A DNA stretch of 8,156 nt from Veillonella sp. (GCA_019419725.1 DXZL01000061.1:1-8156); one strand, 5' to 3'; positions 1 to 6,408 are shown, counted from the first letter of the stretch. Notes: a model not told the origin generated them from the letters alone. Made by a program: numbers and translations.

Positions 1-10
1 AAGGATAACT

Positions 11-805
11 ATGGGACTAGGCATATCATGGAAAAAAGCAGCCATTATATCCGCCATAGTTCATCTCATTGCTCTCTTTGTTGCCGTAATCTTTTTCGTA
101 GTAGTTCCAGCAATTCAAGATATGGAAACGTATGAGATCGACCTCACACAAAGTGTACTCGATGATGGCGGCAGCGGTCATGCTGGTGGAGGTGGCGGGA
201 ACAGGTCTGACCTATTCCCAAAACCGTTGTCAGCAGATGAAGTGGCGGCAAGAACAAAGGCTGTTGTAGCGAATATAGATCCATCTACTGTAACAGATAT
301 TCCTGATGCAGTAGATGTACCCCAAAAAGGCGGCGAACATAAAGGTAATGCCTCTGGTGATAATTCCGCAGGTGGTTCCGGCCCTGGTACTGGTGGCGGC
401 TCTGGCGGTGGTAACGGTACAGGTGTTGGCACTGGTAATGGCGATGGTCAAGGTCAGGGGAATGGTAACGGTGACGGCCCTGGTAAAGGTGATGGTCATG
501 GTACGGTGAAAGCTGCCTTTGATACGGAGGGATTCCGTGTAAGAGTGCAAAATAATGCACAAATGCCTTCAATGGCTTTAAAAAGAAAGTTACAAGGTGA
601 TGTAACTGTACAAGTTACATTAGATACAAATGGCAACCTTATTGGTCAAAGTATTAGATCGTCTACAAATGAAATCTTTAATGATGCGGCTATGTCTGCA
701 GTAGTAGCGGCAACACCATATCAAAATCCAACTGGAGCAGATATTGATGTCAAGGTACCAGTTGAGTTTAGAGGTCACGAATCCTCTGATGATGAGGAGG
801 AATAA
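11..805 (+). CDS. tonB: TonB-family energy transducer with glycine-rich linker
   Basis: This 264-residue protein has TonB layout: short cytoplasmic N-terminus, one membrane segment (about residues 10-34), a long low-complexity linker, and a C-terminal TonB domain (about 168-254). The membrane segment carries S14 and H18 in the SxxxH spacing that E. coli TonB uses (S16/H20) to couple to ExbB/ExbD. The C-terminal part shows the family pattern G196-D-V-x-V-x-V, a D205-x-N-G turn, the AA pair near 227 and a closing V-P-V-E-F. By family knowledge it would transmit proton-motive force from the inner membrane to outer-membrane receptors, here probably for heme given the downstream genes. Oddities: the linker is mostly Gly (about 119-164) rather than Pro/Lys, and the tail is acidic (DDEEE). 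The ATG at 11 has AAGGAT at 1-6. ExbB/ExbD would be expected upstream but lie outside the window. An alternative is a TonB-like protein for another substrate. Confidence 0.85.
   Translation: MGLGISWKKAAIISAIVHLIALFVAVIFFVVVPAIQDMETYEIDLTQSVLDDGGSGHAGGGGGNRSDLFPKPLSADEVAARTKAVVANIDPSTVTDIPDAVDVPQKGGEHKGNASGDNSAGGSGPGTGGGSGGGNGTGVGTGNGDGQGQGNGNGDGPGKGDGHGTVKAAFDTEGFRVRVQNNAQMPSMALKRKLQGDVTVQVTLDTNGNLIGQSIRSSTNEIFNDAAMSAVVAATPYQNPTGADIDVKVPVEFRGHESSDDEEE
365..502 (+). repeat. Glycine-rich low-complexity coding repeat in tonB
   Basis: Residues about 119-164 of the TonB protein are an imperfect run of Gly-x dipeptides (x = N, T, D, Q, K, S, P, H). At DNA level this appears as degenerate GGTRAYGGY-like units, richer in G than the flanking sequence. 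Such tracts are prone to replication slippage, so linker length may vary between strains. It takes the place of the Pro-rich spacer that spans the periplasm in classical TonB. Confidence 0.7.
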
Positions 806-809
806 AAGT

Positions 810-829
810 ATCTATGTAATAGATCTATT
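810..829. promoter_or_regulatory. Overlapping inverted repeats between tonB and the flavodoxin gene
   Basis: Two overlapping dyads lie in the 62-base gap: ATCTAT-GTA-ATAGAT at 810-824 and the perfect 12-base palindrome AATAGATCTATT at 818-829. They could be an operator or a small hairpin between cistrons. There is no T-run directly after them and no convincing promoter in the gap. The function is a guess, and AT-rich palindromes arise fairly easily by chance. Confidence 0.25.
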
Positions 830-867
830 TTAGTAATATACTCATCCAAGAATTAAAGGAGCTAATT

Positions 868-1386
868 ATGAAAACCATTATTTTATATTCTTCCCTCACG
901 GGAAATACAAAAAGGGTGGCGGAAGCAATGGCTTCTGTAATGCCTGAAGGTACACCTTGCGTTCCTGTAAAAGAAGCGCCTCAGAATTTAGCTGATTATG
1001 ACACTGTTTTCGTAGGCTTCTGGGTAGACCGTGGTACAGCAAATAAAGAGGCCGCAAAATTGATTGAAACCTTAACAAATCCTAACATCGTATTCTTTGC
1101 TACATTAGGTATGTATGCAGATTCTGATCATGCTCGTGAAAGTATTGAAAAAGCATCTGAATTACTACAACATAAAGAGTCCCTTGTAGATGGATTCGTA
1201 TGCCAAGGTAAAATTGATCCGAAAGTCATCGAAATGATGTATAAAATGTTCCCACCTGGATCTGCTCATGGTCAAAGCCCTGAACGCGATGCCTTACATA
1301 AAGCGGCTGAAACACATCCAGACGAACAAGACTTTGCAAATGCAAAAGAATTTACAAAATCTGTACTTGCAAAGTTGCAAGCCTAA
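868..1386 (+). CDS. Flavodoxin-family protein, probable electron carrier for the heme-degrading radical SAM enzyme
   Basis: This 172-residue protein opens with a beta-strand followed by a flavodoxin phosphate-binding loop, SSLTGNTKRVA (residues 8-18), where S8, T11, N13 and T14 would hold the FMN phosphate. The two further FMN loops fit FWVDRGTAN (51-59) and FFATLGMYADSDHA (76-89), with W52 and Y83 as candidate isoalloxazine-stacking residues. The length is typical of a short-chain flavodoxin, but the C-terminal stretch rich in H, P and E (about 130-160) is not part of a minimal one. An AAAGGAG site at 855-861 sets the ATG at 868. The stop is 19 bases before hutW, so translation is probably linked. 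Flavodoxins next to HutW-type enzymes are known: HmuF with HmuW in Fusobacterium is reported to handle heme and reduce anaerobilin. That role is inferred here from context. A bilirubin-reductase partner flavodoxin is a less likely alternative. Confidence 0.85.
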   Translation: MKTIILYSSLTGNTKRVAEAMASVMPEGTPCVPVKEAPQNLADYDTVFVGFWVDRGTANKEAAKLIETLTNPNIVFFATLGMYADSDHARESIEKASELLQHKESLVDGFVCQGKIDPKVIEMMYKMFPPGSAHGQSPERDALHKAAETHPDEQDFANAKEFTKSVLAKLQA

Positions 1387-1390
1387 ACTG

Positions 1391-1405
1391 AAAGGGGATT
1401 GGAGT
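1391..1405 (+). promoter_or_regulatory. Ribosome binding site deciding the hutW start
   Basis: AAAGGGGA at 1391-1398 lies 7 bases before the ATG at 1406. The same frame is open back to an ATG at 1268, but that would overlap the flavodoxin gene by about 119 bases, has no comparable site, and would add 46 residues of shadow translation (Lys/Gln/Asn-rich). Confidence 0.8.
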
Positions 1406-3046
1406 ATGAGTTTAGCAAGTTTCTTTGAATCCATTCCGGAGAAACAACGCAATCTACAATTAGGTTTAGAATGCGATAATCCGATGAGTGGTGCATTCCC
1501 GCATAAACGGGTTGTTCATGCAGGGCTAAATGGTACCTTAGTTTCTCCAAAGGAAACACAAGCCGTTTGGGATACCTTAATGAATGGCACACCGAAAAAG
1601 GGTGAAATGCAATGCGCCTATATTCACATTCCGTTTTGTAAGACAAAATGCACATATTGTGGCTTTTTCCAAAATGGTACGAGTCAAAGTGTAGAGGACC
1701 AATATATTGATGGTCTTGTTAGCGAGTTAAAACTAGCTAGTGAGCGTCCAAGATTAAAAGATGGATTAATCCACGCCGTATTTATCGGCGGAGGCACACC
1801 AACATCGCTATCTCCAGCAAACTCTGAAAGATTGCTAAAAGCAATTAAAGAATATTTGCCACTAGCTAACGATTACGAGCTTACCTTAGAAGGCCGTATT
1901 CACGATTTGATTCCTGAAAATCTCGATGTTTGGATGGCAAACGGCGTAAACCGCATGTCTATTGGTGTACAATCTTTCAACACAGAAGTTCGTCAAATGG
2001 TAGGCCGTCTAGATACGAAAGAAACCGTATTAGAACGGTTGGCTACGTTGAAAGCCTATGGTCAATGTTCTGTTGTTATCGACTTAATCTATGGTTTGCC
2101 TGGTCAAACTATGGAGGTTTGGGAACAAGATTTAGCTGATTTAGTAAGCTCTGGCGTAGATGGTGCTGACCTCTATCAATTAAATGTATTTGACGGCAGT
2201 GATCTTAATAAAGATATTGCAAACGGTAAGGTGCCAGCTGCTGCGACAACGGCTATGCAAGGGGATATGTTCGAGTTTGGTCGCAAGTACTTAGACGAGC
2301 GTTCCTATCGTCGATTGAGTGCGGCTCACTGGAGTGCGAACAACCGTGAACGCAGCTTGTATAACATCTTAGCTAAAGCTGGTGTTCCTATGTTCCCATT
2401 CGGCAGTGGTGCTGGCGGTAATGTCGATGGGTACGGTATGATGTTACATCGTGCGTTAAAACCGTACGAAGATATGGTTAGCCGCGGTGAAAAACCATTT
2501 ATGGCGCTCATGAAGCAAAGCGATTTACAACCTATCGTAAATCAAGTGGTAAGCCAACTTGAACAAGGTTTCCTCAATATTAAGAGCTTAACTGAATTAG
2601 ATGCAAAACTAGATGAATTAAACTGGCTATATAAATTATGGGAAAAACGTGGTCTCGTAGCTTATAATGGTTTACTTTATAAGTTGACTGCAGCCGGTGA
2701 ATTCTGGACAGTAAATCTTACACAAAGTACATTAGAGGCTGTAGAGTATATCATGACAGGTAAAAACTCCTTCGCTATGGAGGCTGTGGCTGCTCAAGAT
2801 ACTAAAACAACGTCTAAAGATAATCCTAATCAAGAGGTACGTGGCATTGGCCAAGGTAAAGCTAATATTTCGGTACCAACTGATGAGGAGTCAGAAGCAC
2901 AACGCAAGGAAGCTCTCATTGCAAAAGCAAAAGCAGAAATCGCCAAAAGTGGTGCTTCTGGTGAGTCAGCAAATCGAATGGTACAAGCTATGTACAATTT
3001 GAGTGCTGACGAAATTGAATATATGATGGAACGTATGATGTCTTAA
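1406..3046 (+). CDS. hutW: Anaerobic heme-degrading radical SAM methyltransferase, HutW/ChuW type
   Basis: With the start at 1406 the protein has 546 residues. It is a radical SAM enzyme of the HemN/HutW class: the [4Fe-4S] motif CxxxCxxC is C78, C82, C85 within IPFCKTKCTYCGF. SAM-binding elements follow: GGGTPT at 128-133, LEGRIHD at 161-167, NRMSIGVQSF at 182-191 and DLIYGLPGQT at 226-235. The GSGAGG element (333-338) and LTAAGEFWTVNLTQ (427-440) near the end of the core are features I associate with HutW/ChuW rather than coproporphyrinogen dehydrogenase HemN. By family knowledge, ChuW uses SAM radical chemistry to methylate heme and open the ring without oxygen, freeing iron and giving anaerobilin, in the cytoplasm. 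The neighbouring flavodoxin and tonB agree with that. Residues about 455-546 extend beyond the core: a polar linker, an E/A/K-rich helix (about 494-515) and a Met-rich end. Automated annotation might call it HemN-like; I consider HutW clearly better. Confidence 0.88.
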   Translation: MSLASFFESIPEKQRNLQLGLECDNPMSGAFPHKRVVHAGLNGTLVSPKETQAVWDTLMNGTPKKGEMQCAYIHIPFCKTKCTYCGFFQNGTSQSVEDQYIDGLVSELKLASERPRLKDGLIHAVFIGGGTPTSLSPANSERLLKAIKEYLPLANDYELTLEGRIHDLIPENLDVWMANGVNRMSIGVQSFNTEVRQMVGRLDTKETVLERLATLKAYGQCSVVIDLIYGLPGQTMEVWEQDLADLVSSGVDGADLYQLNVFDGSDLNKDIANGKVPAAATTAMQGDMFEFGRKYLDERSYRRLSAAHWSANNRERSLYNILAKAGVPMFPFGSGAGGNVDGYGMMLHRALKPYEDMVSRGEKPFMALMKQSDLQPIVNQVVSQLEQGFLNIKSLTELDAKLDELNWLYKLWEKRGLVAYNGLLYKLTAAGEFWTVNLTQSTLEAVEYIMTGKNSFAMEAVAAQDTKTTSKDNPNQEVRGIGQGKANISVPTDEESEAQRKEALIAKAKAEIAKSGASGESANRMVQAMYNLSADEIEYMMERMMS

Positions 3047-3107
3047 ATTTATATTACACCTTGAATCTAACAACCCTTTCCAATAACAACATATACTAAA
3101 CGAGACA

Positions 3108-3139
3108 TAGTACGTGACATATAGTACTCTTTGTAGTAC
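3108..3139. repeat. Three TAGTAC repeats downstream of hutW
   Basis: TAGTAC occurs at 3108-3113, 3122-3127 and 3134-3139, with start-to-start spacing of 14 and 12 bases, just before the terminator. Each contains the palindrome GTAC. They may be a binding-site cluster or part of a small structured transcript, but nothing in the sequence fixes a role. Confidence 0.3.
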
Positions 3140-3143
3140 AGAG

Positions 3144-3177
3144 AAACCCTAGACATTAGTCTGGGGTTTACTTTTTA
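3144..3177 (+). terminator. Rho-independent terminator of the tonB-flavodoxin-hutW unit
   Basis: An 11-base-pair stem pairs AAACCCTAGAC (3144-3154) with GTCTGGGGTTT (3159-3169). It includes one T-G wobble and closes a four-base ATTA loop. The run CTTTTTA follows at 3171-3177. The stem lies about 100 bases after the hutW stop and is well placed to end the heme module. The 213-base gap between hutW and the kinase gene (3047-3259) otherwise holds only the TAGTAC repeats and, presumably, the kinase promoter. I could not assign -35/-10 boxes for that promoter with confidence. Confidence 0.85.
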
Positions 3178-3248
3178 TAGAACGAAATGTATTCTGTAAT
3201 TATATGAATCACTAATAAGAAAATTGGCTATCCTCTGGATATGCCTTT

Positions 3249-3259
3249 GGGAGGTTAGT
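3249..3259 (+). promoter_or_regulatory. Ribosome binding site deciding the sugar-kinase start
   Basis: GGGAGG at 3249-3254 lies 5 bases before the ATG at 3260. The frame is open upstream to a TTG at 3224, but that start has no Shine-Dalgarno sequence and would make the real site coding. The context GGTTAGTATGA recurs at the start of the repeat gene (6450-6460). A second ATG at 3266 is possible but further from the site. Confidence 0.8.
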
Positions 3260-4282
3260 ATGAGTATGTTTCCTCAAAAAAATATAGATATCGTAGGCAT
3301 AGGTGCCAGTACATTAGATCGATTTATCGTCGTCGATCATTATCCTACAGGCCGTGAGGTACAACAAGTCGTATCGTCTACTACAGATGGTGGTGGGCCA
3401 GTGGCTACAGCACTAGCGGTGGCAGGAAAATATGGTGCCCGTACCGCTATGATTGATAGCATTGGTGATGACATGGTAGGTCGTCATATATTAGATGACT
3501 TTGAAAAATACAATGTTAATACAGAGGCAATTCAAGTTGAACGCGGTGCTAAGAGCGGTGTGGCAACAATCCTCGTAAAACAGAGTACTGGTGAGCGTGC
3601 TGTATTTTTTGAACGGTCTACTGCAACTGAGCCTGAGTTTTTAGATACCCATAAGCAGCTCATAGGATCTGCCTATATTCTGCATATCAATGGTCGACAT
3701 CGCCAACTCATGCGCTCTGCTATTGCCGTTGCAAAAGAGGTAGTCACTATTATTTCTTTAGATGGTGGTGCTCAGCGTTACGATGAAGACATGAAGCCTA
3801 TTACAGAAGCCAGTCATATCGTTATCGTAGCTCGTGATTATGCAGAAAAATATACGGGCACAACTAATCTAGAAGATGCTTGTCGTATCATTCATGAACG
3901 AGGTGCTCTCATAGCTGGTGTTACAGATGGAGCAAATGGTAGTTATTTTGTGTGGCCTGATGGCACTTCTTATCGTTGTGAGCCGTTTCCTCAAGACTCT
4001 GTCGTTGATACAACAGGGGCAGGAGATAGTTTCCATGGTGCCTTTTTAGCTAAACTTTCTAATATTTTACATAGTGAGAGTGCTAAAGTAAGTTCGACGA
4101 ATGCGGTTCAAGGTGATACCTCTTTATGTGCTATTGAGTTACTTAAAGGTTGTACCCATAGTGACTTGGAAAAAGCAGCTATCTTTGCATCAGCTGTAGC
4201 TGCTTTAAATACACAAGGTATTGGTGGGCGTAGTCCTTTGCCGAGCCTAGATCAAGTTCATAAATTAATGGGATTGGAGTAA
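3260..4282 (+). CDS. PfkB-family carbohydrate kinase, substrate unknown
   Basis: This is a 340-residue ribokinase-like (PfkB) kinase. The N-terminal strand IVGIGASTLDRF leads to the sugar-side element GGGPVATALAVAG (44-56, like PfkB signature 1). The ATP/anion-hole signature DTTGAGDSFHG spans 250-260, with D256 as the expected catalytic base, and VTDGANGSY (221-229) precedes it as in other members. The family phosphorylates sugars or nucleosides with ATP in the cytoplasm. The GGGPVATA form resembles sulfofructose-kinase-like (YihV) and related members, but that is from memory and does not fix a substrate. Between the catalytic helix and the last conserved helix (about 270-300) there is a polar insert longer than the usual short turn. 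The gene ends 6 bases before ktrB, so the two are probably translated from one message. Its relation to potassium transport is unclear. Confidence 0.85.
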   Translation: MSMFPQKNIDIVGIGASTLDRFIVVDHYPTGREVQQVVSSTTDGGGPVATALAVAGKYGARTAMIDSIGDDMVGRHILDDFEKYNVNTEAIQVERGAKSGVATILVKQSTGERAVFFERSTATEPEFLDTHKQLIGSAYILHINGRHRQLMRSAIAVAKEVVTIISLDGGAQRYDEDMKPITEASHIVIVARDYAEKYTGTTNLEDACRIIHERGALIAGVTDGANGSYFVWPDGTSYRCEPFPQDSVVDTTGAGDSFHGAFLAKLSNILHSESAKVSSTNAVQGDTSLCAIELLKGCTHSDLEKAAIFASAVAALNTQGIGGRSPLPSLDQVHKLMGLE

Positions 4283-4288
4283 GGTCGT

Positions 4289-5656
4289 ATGTGGCATGAT
4301 ATTTCACATTCTCATTCTCATGTACAACGATACATGCAACAAAATCCCTATCGATTATTAGCGCTTAGCTTTTTAGGGGTTATGATTATAGGTACCATAT
4401 TGCTTATGCTACCTATTTCAAGTGCTCATGGTCAAACAACTGCTCTTGTAGATGCAGCCTTTACAGCGGTATCCTGTGTTTCCGTAACGGGACTTGCTAC
4501 AGTAGATACGTATTATCATTGGTCTCTATTTGGCAAAATCGTTATGGTCATACTGATTCAGCTTGGTGGACTGGGGATTGTCTCTTTTACAACTATCATT
4601 GCCTTGCTTTTAGGTAAACGGGTAGGCCTAAAAAATCGGTTGCTATTGTCAGAAGATGTGGGACAAGAGGGAATGACAGGGCTATTACATATTACGAAAA
4701 AATTAACCTTGTATACCTTTGCCATTGAAATTATTGGCGGCATAATTTATACGATTCAGCTATATCCCTATATTGGGCACGCTGCATTGTATACAGGAAT
4801 TATGCAAGCCATCTCTACCTTCTGCAATGCAGGCTTTGTATTTTTTGACAATGATCTACCATATGCCATGGTAGGGGATGTATTATTTAATATTAATACA
4901 ATGGCTCTTATTGTTATCGGTGGTTTTGGGTACCTAGCTGCTTTTGATATTTGGTCACATCGGAAGGTGCGACGTTTTGTTGATTTAAAATTACATACCA
5001 AAATCATGCTAGTTGGTACCATATTCCTTATTTTACTAGGTGCCATCATTTTCTTAGGTGTTGAATGGTCTAATCCTAAAACCTTTGGGCCTTTACCTAT
5101 ATGGAACAAAATCATGGCATCTTTGTTCCAATCAATTACGCCGCGCACAGCAGGTATTGCGACGGTTGATTATAATGCATTACATCCTATTACTCTGTTT
5201 GTTACCATCATTCTTATGTTTATCGGGGCAGGACCAAACTCTACTGGTGGGGGCGTAAAAATTAGCACGGTAGCGGTAGCGTTTCTTTCATCCTGTACAT
5301 TGTTTAACAACCGGCCAGATACAGAGATTTTTGAACGGCGCATTTCGTTAGTAACTGTGCTGAAAGCAAATGGGATCATCTTTTTATCCATTCTTCTCGT
5401 ATTACTAGCCACATGTTACCTCGCTTGGGATGAACCTTACGATTTTATTCGTCTACTATTCGAGGTTACATCTGCCTTTGGTACTGTAGGACTTACAACG
5501 GGGATTACACCTGATTTATCTGAAAGTAGCAAATGGGTCTTAATGCTCGTCATGTTTACAGGACGTGTAGGTGTTATGACTGTCATAGGTACGTGGGCTC
5601 TTAGAACAGCACCAACTAAACCGATTAGTTATGCAGAAGAGAATGTACTCTTATAG
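4289..5656 (+). CDS. ktrB: Ktr-type potassium uptake channel subunit KtrB (TrkH family)
   Basis: This 455-residue integral membrane protein has four pseudo-repeats, each with a pore loop and selectivity-filter glycine: SVTGL (65-69), CNAGF (179-183), PRTAGI (285-290) and GTVGLT (398-403). Membrane segments fall roughly at 23-43, 83-108, 137-158, 196-219, 237-257, 301-315, 360-380 and 414-438. FIGAGPNSTGGGVK (311-324) matches the intramembrane gating-loop region of the third repeat, and FTGRVG (423-428) is typical near the end. By family knowledge KtrB dimers import K+ (often Na+-dependent) under control of a cytosolic KtrA ring. The single-RCK partner encoded next and the modest length favour Ktr over Trk. 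The ATG at 4289 follows GGAG-TAAGG (4276-4284), which overlaps the kinase stop. The N-terminus has an unusual HSHSH cluster. A start at the Met at residue 16 would drop the cluster, but that ATG lacks an obvious Shine-Dalgarno. Confidence 0.93.
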   Translation: MWHDISHSHSHVQRYMQQNPYRLLALSFLGVMIIGTILLMLPISSAHGQTTALVDAAFTAVSCVSVTGLATVDTYYHWSLFGKIVMVILIQLGGLGIVSFTTIIALLLGKRVGLKNRLLLSEDVGQEGMTGLLHITKKLTLYTFAIEIIGGIIYTIQLYPYIGHAALYTGIMQAISTFCNAGFVFFDNDLPYAMVGDVLFNINTMALIVIGGFGYLAAFDIWSHRKVRRFVDLKLHTKIMLVGTIFLILLGAIIFLGVEWSNPKTFGPLPIWNKIMASLFQSITPRTAGIATVDYNALHPITLFVTIILMFIGAGPNSTGGGVKISTVAVAFLSSCTLFNNRPDTEIFERRISLVTVLKANGIIFLSILLVLLATCYLAWDEPYDFIRLLFEVTSAFGTVGLTTGITPDLSESSKWVLMLVMFTGRVGVMTVIGTWALRTAPTKPISYAEENVLL

Positions 5657-5692
5657 CTGAAAATAATTGCTATTTTGTAGAGGAGATATAGT

Positions 5693-6343
5693 ATGAAATA
5701 CAAAACAATTGCTGTCATTGGTCTTGGTCGATTTGGAACAACTGTGGCTAAGATGTTAGCATCTATGAATCATGAAGTATTAGGTGTAGATATTAATCCA
5801 GAAATCGTGCAAAAGGTGTCCCCCTATGTAACACATGCCATTGTGGCAGATACGACTGATGAAGAGGCCATTAAAGCATTGGCCTTAAGTCAGTTTGATA
5901 TGATTATCGTTTCTATTGGTGATAATCTTCAAGCTAATCTTATGACTTCTATGTTGTTGAAAGAAATGAACATGCCATATGTAGTTTCAAAAGCTGAGAA
6001 TAGCTTACAAGGTAAGATGCTTAAGAAGATTGGTGTAGATTTGGTTATTTATCCGGAGTATGATGTAGCACAACGATTAGTACAATCATTAACGCGAGAG
6101 CATGTGATGGATTATTTACAGCTTTCTAAAAATATTAGTCTCATTGAGGTTGTTATGCCTCAATTTATGGTTGGATCTTGCTTAAAGGACTCTAATTTGC
6201 GTGAGAAATATAATCTTAATGCAGTAGGAATCAGACGAGGCGAGGAATTAGAAGTTCCGCCAAATCCGACTACCATTCTTTCAGCATCGGATAAATTATT
6301 AGTAATTGGGAATAATTCTGATTTAGATGCGTTAACGGTGTAG
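5693..6343 (+). CDS. ktrA: KtrA, RCK/TrkA-N regulatory subunit of the potassium channel
   Basis: This 216-residue protein begins with a Rossmann fold: GLGRFGTTVAKMLA contains GxGxxG (G10, G12, G15), and D33 sits at the end of the second strand where it would bind adenosine ribose. ADTTDEEAIKAL (52-63) and IIVSIGDNLQANL (71-83) are typical RCK_N stretches. An RCK_C (TrkA-C) domain follows at about 140-216, ending in a DKLLVIG strand. Length is close to KtrA of Bacillus (about 220) and about half that of two-RCK TrkA. In known systems the octameric ring binds ATP/ADP on RCK_N and often cyclic di-AMP on RCK_C to gate KtrB; which ligands act here cannot be read from the sequence. The AGAGGAGA site (5679-5686) is strong, 6 bases from the ATG. 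The gap from ktrB is 36 bases, with only a weak AT hairpin (5660-5676), so co-transcription is expected. Confidence 0.93.
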   Translation: MKYKTIAVIGLGRFGTTVAKMLASMNHEVLGVDINPEIVQKVSPYVTHAIVADTTDEEAIKALALSQFDMIIVSIGDNLQANLMTSMLLKEMNMPYVVSKAENSLQGKMLKKIGVDLVIYPEYDVAQRLVQSLTREHVMDYLQLSKNISLIEVVMPQFMVGSCLKDSNLREKYNLNAVGIRRGEELEVPPNPTTILSASDKLLVIGNNSDLDALTV

Positions 6344-6381
6344 TAAGTATACGAAAGAAATATAATTATATCGAAAAAATG

Positions 6382-6390
6382 TGATACAAT
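6382..6390 (+). promoter_or_regulatory. Candidate extended -10 promoter upstream of the repeat gene
   Basis: TGATACAAT (6382-6390) looks like an extended -10 (TGn plus TACAAT, one mismatch to TATAAT). A plain TATAAT also occurs at 6361-6366, within the palindrome ATATAATTATAT (6360-6371). Neither has a good TTGACA-like -35. If the first is active, transcription would start near 6397 and pass through the hairpin at 6409-6436 before reaching the gene. AT-rich sequence makes chance matches common. Confidence 0.35.
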
Positions 6391-6408
6391 AAAAATAGAA
6401 TTTAGTAT

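Noticed and set aside
178..432. Minus-strand 84-residue Pro-rich open frame
   Set aside because: It is the complement of Gly codons (GGN read as NCC, Pro) in the TonB linker, with no ribosome site of its own. The overlapping minus-strand frames at 230-562 and 285-572 are likewise shadows.
315..509. Plus-strand 64-residue Val/Met-rich frame resembling a membrane peptide
   Set aside because: It is the shifted reading of the Gly-rich repeat (GGTAATGGC read as GTAATGGC...), so hydrophobicity is a by-product of low complexity inside tonB.
831..840. TAATAT as a -10 box for the flavodoxin gene
   Set aside because: No -35-like element lies at a suitable distance and the match is ordinary for AT-rich sequence.
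1268..1405. N-terminal extension of hutW to the ATG at 1268
   Set aside because: It would overlap the flavodoxin gene in another frame and encode Lys/Gln/Asn-rich shadow sequence. The ATG at 1406 has a proper Shine-Dalgarno site.
1406..3046. Oxygen-independent coproporphyrinogen dehydrogenase (HemN)
   Set aside because: The radical SAM core is shared, but the LEGRIHD and GEFWTVNLTQ elements and the flavodoxin/TonB context fit HutW/ChuW better.
3224..3259. TTG start extending the kinase by 12 residues
   Set aside because: There is no ribosome site before it, and the GGGAGG site at 3249-3254 clearly serves the ATG at 3260.
3047..3259. Cyclic di-AMP (ydaO-type) or K+-responsive riboswitch ahead of the kinase-ktr unit
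   Set aside because: The gap holds a hutW-side terminator and about 80 bases of unstructured AT-rich leader. I saw no conserved riboswitch core and no second expression-platform hairpin near the start codon.
4768..5148. Minus-strand 126-residue open frame inside ktrB
   Set aside because: It lies wholly within a strongly conserved membrane-protein gene, shows no recognisable motif and has no supporting ribosome site or neighbour.
5660..5676. AAAATA / TATTTT inverted repeat between ktrB and ktrA as a terminator
   Set aside because: The stem is six A-T pairs only and no T-run follows (GTAGAGG instead), so it would be too weak to stop transcription.
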